Source: Bacteroidetes bacterium UBA955
GTDB taxonomy: Bacteria > Bacteroidota > Bacteroidia > NS11-12g > UBA955
NCBI GenBank assembly: GCA_002293105.1
Contig: DBCP01000155.1
Location: 18,431 to 29,758, forward strand
Direction: 5' to 3'
Length of the DNA stretch: 11,328 bases
Under the pieces are notes generated by a model that was given only the letters and a program-made list of their open reading frames with translations, was not told the DNA's origin and did no database searches. Made by a program: the position numbers and the translations under genes. This document shows positions 7,071-11,328 of this stretch, one piece after another. Numbering within the stretch: position 1 is the first letter of the stretch; the number at the start of each line of letters is the position of its first letter.

Positions 7071-7074
7071 TTCC

Positions 7075-8334
7075 ATGGAAGCGGAAATTATCACCATTGG
7101 CGATGAATTATTGATTGGTCAAACCATCGATACCAACAGTGCCTACTTTGGTCAACAGATGGGTAGCATTGGCATTTCCATCAAACGAAAAACCGCCATT
7201 AGCGATCATGCACAAGCCATCTTGGATGCTTTGGCTGAAGCTTTTTCGCGCGTAGACTTGGTTATTATGACTGGGGGATTGGGTCCAACGAAAGACGACA
7301 TCACCAAGAAAACACTTTGTACCTTTTATGAGTGCGGATACCGCAGAGACGAAGCTGTGCTTGCACATCTGGAGCAGTTGTTTGCCGCCCGTGGCCGATT
7401 GATGATGGAGACCAACCAAGTTCAGGCCGATGTTCCCGAATTGTGCGAAACCCTCCACAATGCCGTTGGCACTGCCCCTGGAATGTGGTTTGATCAACAA
7501 GGCAAGGTATTGGTTTCACTGCCCGGTGTACCTGGTGAAGTGTATCACCTGACTGAAGAGCGAGTCATCCCCAAACTCAAAGCCAAATTTCCTCTTCCAA
7601 CCATCGAGCATCGCACTCTCGTTACCTTGCAAAAAGCAGAGAGTCTGTTATCAAGACAATTGGAGTCTTTTGAAGCTTCTCTCCCATCGCACCTCTCCTT
7701 GGCCTATTTGCCCAGTTTCAACATGGTGAAATTGCGGCTTTCTCAAACAACCGAATCCAACGATACTGCTATGGCAGGCGACATCGACCGTTACTTTGCC
7801 AAATTACAAAGCGAAATCGCGACAGATGTGTATTGTTTGGGCGATATCGACCCCGCCTTGTACTTGTCTAAATACCTCATCAACAACAACATAACCTTTT
7901 CTACCGCAGAGAGCTGTACTGGCGGATGGGTGGCTCACCGACTAATGCAAGCACCGGGCATTTCTGCCGTTTATCCAGGTTCGTTGGTGGCCTATGCCAA
8001 TGATGTGAAATCCAGTGAATTGGGGGTTGATCCATCAATCATCGAAGCGAATGGCGCTGTGAGTGAAGTATGTGCCCTGGCTATGGCTGAAGGGGTTCGC
8101 AAAAAATTTGGTGTTGATTTGGCCATCGCAACAACAGGCATTGCCGGACCCGGCGGCGGGACCAAAGAAAAACCTGTGGGATTCGTCTACATCGCCGTTT
8201 CCACTGCGAACGCACAATTGTGCAAGTCATTTCGGCTATTTGGGAACCGTGAACAAATCATTCAGCGCAGCAGCAATGCAGCCCTTTGGATGGTGAAACA
8301 ATTGTTAAAAATGCCAGCAGATTCGGGGCTGTAA
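7075..8334 (+). CDS. cinA: CinA-family protein: MoCF-like domain plus nicotinamide-nucleotide amidase domain, 419 aa
   Basis: This is a two-domain CinA protein. Residues about 1-170 form the MoCF-biosynthesis-like domain, with EIITIGDELLIGQ near the start, TGGLGPTKDD (66-75) and LPGVPGE (149-155). In characterised CinA proteins this half has ADP-ribose pyrophosphatase activity. Residues about 260-415 form the PncC-type amidase domain, with AESCTGG (278-284), YPGSLVAYAN (300-309) and TGIAGPGGGT (354-363). That half deamidates nicotinamide mononucleotide in pyridine-nucleotide salvage. The family name competence/damage-inducible protein A comes from Gram-positive bacteria and need not describe its role here. 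The length is normal. I set the start at ATG 7075 because MEAEIITIGDELL matches family N-termini; an in-frame ATG at 7033 would add 14 unconserved residues across the promoter. It is divergent from rnhA. Confidence 0.94.
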   Translation: MEAEIITIGDELLIGQTIDTNSAYFGQQMGSIGISIKRKTAISDHAQAILDALAEAFSRVDLVIMTGGLGPTKDDITKKTLCTFYECGYRRDEAVLAHLEQLFAARGRLMMETNQVQADVPELCETLHNAVGTAPGMWFDQQGKVLVSLPGVPGEVYHLTEERVIPKLKAKFPLPTIEHRTLVTLQKAESLLSRQLESFEASLPSHLSLAYLPSFNMVKLRLSQTTESNDTAMAGDIDRYFAKLQSEIATDVYCLGDIDPALYLSKYLINNNITFSTAESCTGGWVAHRLMQAPGISAVYPGSLVAYANDVKSSELGVDPSIIEANGAVSEVCALAMAEGVRKKFGVDLAIATTGIAGPGGGTKEKPVGFVYIAVSTANAQLCKSFRLFGNREQIIQRSSNAALWMVKQLLKMPADSGL

Positions 8335-8345
8335 TTGACCTAATA

Positions 8346-8379
8346 ATTGGGGAAACTCGGCGGGAATTCAGTACCTTTG
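8346..8379 (+). promoter_or_regulatory. Putative guaA promoter (ATTG-N22-TACCTTTG)
   Basis: TACCTTTG (8372-8379) is a perfect TAnnTTTG -7 box, with ATTG (8346-8349) 22 nt upstream as a partial -33 element. The box ends 10 nt before the guaA ATG, giving a predicted 5' leader of only a few nucleotides. That leaves no room for a riboswitch. It lies in the 55-bp gap after cinA. Confidence 0.6.
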
Positions 8380-8389
8380 CGGTAGATTC

Positions 8390-9922
8390 ATGACCGAAAA
8401 AATTCTCATCCTCGACTTTGGTTCTCAGTACACCCAATTGATTGCACGTCGGTTGCGCGAGCTGTTCGTGTATTGCGAAATTCACCCGTACAACCACATT
8501 CCTGAATTAACCAGTGATATCAAAGGGATTATCCTATCTGGTAGCCCCTGCTCAGTGAACGAAACCGATGCTCCGATGGTTGATTTGGATCGTTTGATGT
8601 CGCACGGCCCCCTACTCGGTGTTTGCTATGGTGCTCAGATGTTGGCCAAAGTACATGGTGGCGTGGTTTCTCGCAGTGATCACCGCGAATATGGTCGGGC
8701 GATGATGATTCGCAGCGAAAGCAACAGTGCTTTATTGAAAGGTTTGAGCGATGAATCCCAAGTTTGGATGAGCCACGGCGATACCATAACGGCTTTGCCC
8801 TCACAAGCAACCGTCATAGCCAAAACAGAGAGCATCCCTGTAGCGGCCTTTGCCTTGGAAAGCACCAATCCTGTTTACGGCATTCAATTCCATCCTGAAG
8901 TGTATCATAGCACGGAGGGTTTGGCATTATTGAAGAACTTCGCCTATGATATCTGTGGTTGCGCAGGTGATTGGACGCCCGGTCACTTCATCGATGAAAC
9001 AGTAGCGCAGATCCGAGAAACCGTGGGGACAGACCAAGTGATTTTGGGTTTGTCTGGCGGTGTAGATAGTTCTGTCGCGGCATTGTTGCTGCACAAGGCT
9101 ATCGGAAAGCAGCTGCATTGTATCTTCATCGACAATGGCTTGTTGCGCAAAAACGAATTTGCATTGGTGCAGGAAGCTTATGAGCAATTGGAATTAAATG
9201 TGATTGGCGTAGATGCCTCACAGCAGTTTTACGATGCGTTGACAGGTTTAACCGATCCCGAAGCAAAACGTAAAGCAATAGGTCGCGTCTTTGTAGAGGT
9301 CTTTCAAGAAGAAAGCAGCAAGATTAGGGATGCCAAATGGTTGGCGCAGGGCACTATTTATCCCGATGTCATTGAAAGCGTAAGTGTGAAAGGTCCGAGC
9401 GCAACCATCAAAAGCCATCACAACGTTGGCGGATTGCCAGAGAAAATGAGTTTGAAAATCATCGAACCATTGCGCAGCTTGTTCAAAGACGAGGTTCGCA
9501 GGGTTGGTGACACCATGGGATTACCCCACAATATTTTGAATCGACATCCCTTCCCAGGTCCGGGATTGGGCATTCGCATTTTGGGCGATATCACAGAGGC
9601 CAAAGTAAAGTTGCTACAAGAAGCAGATTGGGTATACATGGAAAAATTGCGCGAGCACGGTTGGTATGAAAAAATTTGGCAGGCAGGCGCCATTTTGTTA
9701 CCCATCCAAAGTGTGGGCGTTATGGGCGATGAAAGAACCTATGAGCAAGTTGTGGCGTTGCGTGCAGTAACCAGCACCGATGGAATGACGGCCGATTGGG
9801 TCCACCTCCCCTATGAAATTTTGGCTGATATCAGCAATAGCATCATCAACCGCGTAAGAGGTATTAATCGCGTGGTATACGACATCAGTTCGAAACCACC
9901 GGCAACCATTGAATGGGAATAA
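8390..9922 (+). CDS. guaA: GMP synthase (glutamine-hydrolysing), 510 aa
   Basis: GuaA converts XMP to GMP in the last step of guanine nucleotide synthesis, using ATP and ammonia from glutamine. The N-terminal class I amidotransferase domain (about 1-190) has the triad Cys79 in GVCYGAQ, His168 and Glu170 in QFHPE. The ATP-pyrophosphatase domain follows, with the P-loop SGGVDSS (222-228) and [11 protein letters not shown] (320-330). The C-terminal XMP-binding and dimerisation domain (about 385-510) has [11 protein letters not shown] (386-396) and ends in the family's usual [10 protein letters not shown]. The length is near the usual for bacterial single-chain GuaA, and all catalytic residues are present. 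The next gene starts 4 nt after its stop, so guaA probably heads an operon with the PBP1-like protein and the methyltransferase. Confidence 0.98.
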   Translation: MTEKILILDFGSQYTQLIARRLRELFVYCEIHPYNHIPELTSDIKGIILSGSPCSVNETDAPMVDLDRLMSHGPLLGVCYGAQMLAKVHGGVVSRSDHREYGRAMMIRSESNSALLKGLSDESQVWMSHGDTITALPSQATVIAKTESIPVAAFALESTNPVYGIQFHPEVYHSTEGLALLKNFAYDICGCAGDWTPGHFIDETVAQIRETVGTDQVILGLSGGVDSSVAALLLHKAIGKQLHCIFIDNGLLRKNEFALVQEAYEQLELNVIGVDASQQFYDALTGLTDPEAKRKAIGRVFVEVFQEESSKIRDAKWLAQGTIYPDVIESVSVKGPSATIKSHHNVGGLPEKMSLKIIEPLRSLFKDEVRRVGDTMGLPHNILNRHPFPGPGLGIRILGDITEAKVKLLQEADWVYMEKLREHGWYEKIWQAGAILLPIQSVGVMGDERTYEQVVALRAVTSTDGMTADWVHLPYEILADISNSIINRVRGINRVVYDISSKPPATIEWE

Positions 9923-9926
9923 CATC

Positions 9927-11117
9927 ATGAGAACACTTACACACACTACCGCATTGCGCAGTCCTTTCAAGGGTTTGTGGTTCGGTGTGATGTGTTTGTT
10001 GATTGGGTCAATGAATGCCCAAGAACTGGTCGCCCCAAAGTTGGATGCTGCTGCCGGTCCTTTGAGAATCGGTATTGCGCTCCCATTTCATGCACAGAGC
10101 GTTAAGGCCAATCCATTGACTGATGCGATGATGGATTATTATTTGGGATTAAAATTGGGTTTTTCAGAACTGGAAACCGAGGGATTTCAAGCAAACGTAA
10201 GTGTTTGGGATACTGAGCCAACCGATAGTTTGCCCTTAAATCAGTTGGCATTGACCAATTTGGCCAAAAGTGCGAATTTCAGGGATCAGCAGATCATGAT
10301 TGGTCCGGTTTACGAAGACAACTTCAAGGCATTGTCGCAGCATACTGCGCTGGTTTGGAAAACGACGCCCAGCGCTTGGATATCGCCAATGGGCTATGTA
10401 AAACCCAGCATGAGCAAGGGAAGAGGTCCATTCCCCAACATGAACTTTTTCATCAACGACACCTTGAGGTACAAGAGTGTGGCGAAAAATGTGGCCCAAA
10501 TGTTCCCCAAACACCGGATTTGCATTGTCATTGATGCGGATAAGAATAGCAAATTAAAAGGAACCATGTACAAGGCCATGATGCAAAAAACCACAACCAA
10601 GTTGGTGACTTTGCATGTTTTGAAAAATGGTGTTTTGACCCCAGCTTTACCTAAGCGTGATAGCATTGTTTTGGCCGCCTGTATTCCAGATGCCACTGTG
10701 AGGATTGCACTAGAGAAGTTATTGGAGAAGCGGCAGCAATGTTGGTTGATTGCGGATTTGGGTTGGTTTGAGGACAAGCGATATTATACGGGTTTGAATG
10801 ATCCGTTGTGTATTTATCCTACGGTAAATTTTACAGATTTTCACGATGAGCAGACCTTGGCTTTTTCTCGGAAGTTTTTTGCGACTTATGGATTTGAGCC
10901 TAGTAGGTTTGGTTTCATTGGTTACGACCAAGGCAAGTTTTTGGGATACAGTTGTATGGCATTTGGACCTGGATTTTTAACAGCTTTGCCAGACGCAACT
11001 TATGAGGGATTGATCAATTCAATCCATTTCAAAACGGGTGGTACAGCTCCATACAACGACGGGATTCGTTTCGTCGTGATTTACGAGGACACCCCGCATA
11101 TTTTCACTATTGACTGA
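9927..11117 (+). CDS. Exported type-1 periplasmic-binding-fold (PBP1-like) protein, 396 aa
   Basis: A Sec signal peptide covers residues 1-31: a basic start, the core LWFGVMCLLIGSM, then NA before QEL, a typical Bacteroidota cleavage site. The mature protein begins near LRIGIALPFHAQS (47-58), the first strand of a type-1 periplasmic binding fold. DQQIMIGPVYEDNFKAL (120-136), KHRICIVIDADKN (195-207), DSIVLAACIPDA (245-256) and FEPSRFGFIGYDQG (323-336) fit later strands. This resembles the ligand-binding domain of branched-chain amino-acid type receptors and of LppC/LysM-associated PBP1 proteins. No LysM repeat and no transport permease or ATPase genes are visible. I recall PBP1/LysM proteins beside guaA in other Bacteroidota, so this may be a LysM-less relative. 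The start is ATG 9927, 4 nt after guaA; an in-frame TTG at 9909 would overlap guaA. The ligand is unknown. Confidence 0.7.
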   Translation: MRTLTHTTALRSPFKGLWFGVMCLLIGSMNAQELVAPKLDAAAGPLRIGIALPFHAQSVKANPLTDAMMDYYLGLKLGFSELETEGFQANVSVWDTEPTDSLPLNQLALTNLAKSANFRDQQIMIGPVYEDNFKALSQHTALVWKTTPSAWISPMGYVKPSMSKGRGPFPNMNFFINDTLRYKSVAKNVAQMFPKHRICIVIDADKNSKLKGTMYKAMMQKTTTKLVTLHVLKNGVLTPALPKRDSIVLAACIPDATVRIALEKLLEKRQQCWLIADLGWFEDKRYYTGLNDPLCIYPTVNFTDFHDEQTLAFSRKFFATYGFEPSRFGFIGYDQGKFLGYSCMAFGPGFLTALPDATYEGLINSIHFKTGGTAPYNDGIRFVVIYEDTPHIFTID

Positions 11118-11122
11118 GTTAC

Positions 11123-11328
11123 ATGACGGATTTTTTGGGCAAATTGCCTTATTTATTTTATAAAAATGCGGCGGATTTAATTGTTGGATACGATGGCAGT
11201 ATGCCATTTCACTTGTTTTTAAAGGAGCGATATAGGGAAAACAAGAACTGGGGGAGCAAAGATCGCAAGCGCTATCGCGCTTGCTGTTATCACTTCTGGC
11301 GAAACGCCGTAGGCGTTTCGCGACACAA
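11123..11328 (+). CDS. RsmB/NOP-family (Fmu/Sun-like) rRNA methyltransferase, N-terminal fragment
   Basis: An ATG 5 nt after the previous stop opens a frame that stays open to the window edge (68 full codons). The segment from Pro28 to Arg60 (PFHLFLKERYRENKNWGSKDRK, then RYRACCYHFWR) matches the N-terminal domain of Bacteroidota RsmB/NOP proteins. That domain typically reads P-F-x-L-F-L-K, then N-x-x-x-G-S-x-D-R-x, then x-C-Y-x-x-x-R. These enzymes use S-adenosylmethionine to make 5-methylcytosine in rRNA. The catalytic domain, with its two cysteines, lies beyond the right edge. Co-orientation and tight spacing suggest transcription with guaA and the PBP1-like gene. Two perfect hairpins fall within codons 48-67. 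The assignment rests on the short conserved N-terminal block only. Confidence 0.65.
   Translation, partial: MTDFLGKLPYLFYKNAADLIVGYDGSMPFHLFLKERYRENKNWGSKDRKRYRACCYHFWRNAVGVSRH
11265..11284. repeat. Perfect 8-bp-stem hairpin inside the methyltransferase frame
   Basis: GCAAGCGC (11265-11272) pairs fully with GCGCTTGC (11277-11284) around a TATC loop. It falls in codons for residues 48-54, next to the conserved SKDR block, so it is part of the coding sequence. No T-tract follows, so it is not an obvious terminator. Confidence 0.75.
11299..11321. repeat. Perfect 10-bp-stem hairpin inside the methyltransferase frame
   Basis: GCGAAACGCC (11299-11308) pairs with GGCGTTTCGC (11312-11321) around a GTA loop. 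It is 14 bp downstream of the first hairpin and spans codons 59-67. The frame (W-R-N-A-V-G-V-S-R) stays open through it. The pair of hairpins resembles a REP/BIME-type doublet, but only one copy is seen in this window. Confidence 0.75.

Noticed and set aside
7033..7074. Upstream in-frame ATG that would lengthen CinA by 14 residues
   Set aside because: The extension lacks family similarity and is encoded across the predicted -7 box; CinA proteins usually begin at the residues encoded from 7075.
8335..8389. Purine riboswitch before guaA
   Set aside because: The gap is 55 bp and the -7 box lies 10 nt before the ATG, so the leader is too short for an aptamer.
9909..9926. TTG start adding six residues to the PBP1-like protein
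   Set aside because: It would overlap the end of guaA, and the ATG at 9927 gives a normal signal peptide.
11265..11321. Hairpins read as a transcription terminator
   Set aside because: Neither stem is followed by a T-tract, and both lie within a frame that matches a known protein family.

Overview
The window looks like ordinary chromosomal housekeeping DNA from a member of the Bacteroidota. The evidence is as follows. Gene starts lack Shine-Dalgarno sequences. Several genes are preceded by TAnnTTTG-type -7 boxes, which are the Bacteroidota promoter signature. The protein set (Lon, a short membrane protein, an SCGGD-type lipoprotein, PfkA, RecN, RNase HI, CinA, GuaA, and a PBP1-like exported protein followed by an RsmB/NOP-type methyltransferase) also fits that phylum. 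I cannot place it more finely. I see no mobile element, CRISPR array, rRNA or tRNA.

Layout. On the minus strand, Lon protease (305-2794) is followed by a 52-residue membrane protein (118-276) and then probably by the start of an exported protein that leaves the window at its left edge. Divergent from lon is a lipoprotein gene (2954-3805) that ends in a clear intrinsic terminator. Next come pfkA (GTG start, 3898) and recN, 10 nt apart and probably one transcript. recN meets rnhA (minus strand) tail to tail with a 24-bp overlap. rnhA and cinA diverge from a 59-bp gap holding two back-to-back promoters. cinA is followed by a probable operon of guaA, a type-1 periplasmic-binding-fold exported protein, and the 5' part of an RsmB/NOP-family rRNA methyltransferase cut off by the right edge.

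The genes cover proteolysis (Lon), glycolysis (PfkA), DNA repair and R-loop removal (RecN, RnhA), nucleotide and pyridine-nucleotide metabolism (GuaA, CinA) and envelope functions (lipoprotein, PBP1-like protein). I find no dedicated multi-gene novel system. The points most worth a second look are: a recurring -7 box placed only 4-10 nt before start codons, which predicts leaderless or near-leaderless mRNAs; an Asp-to-Asn change in the nucleotide/Mg site of PfkA; two perfect hairpins inside the truncated methyltransferase frame; and an inverted repeat in the lon/lipoprotein divergent promoter region.
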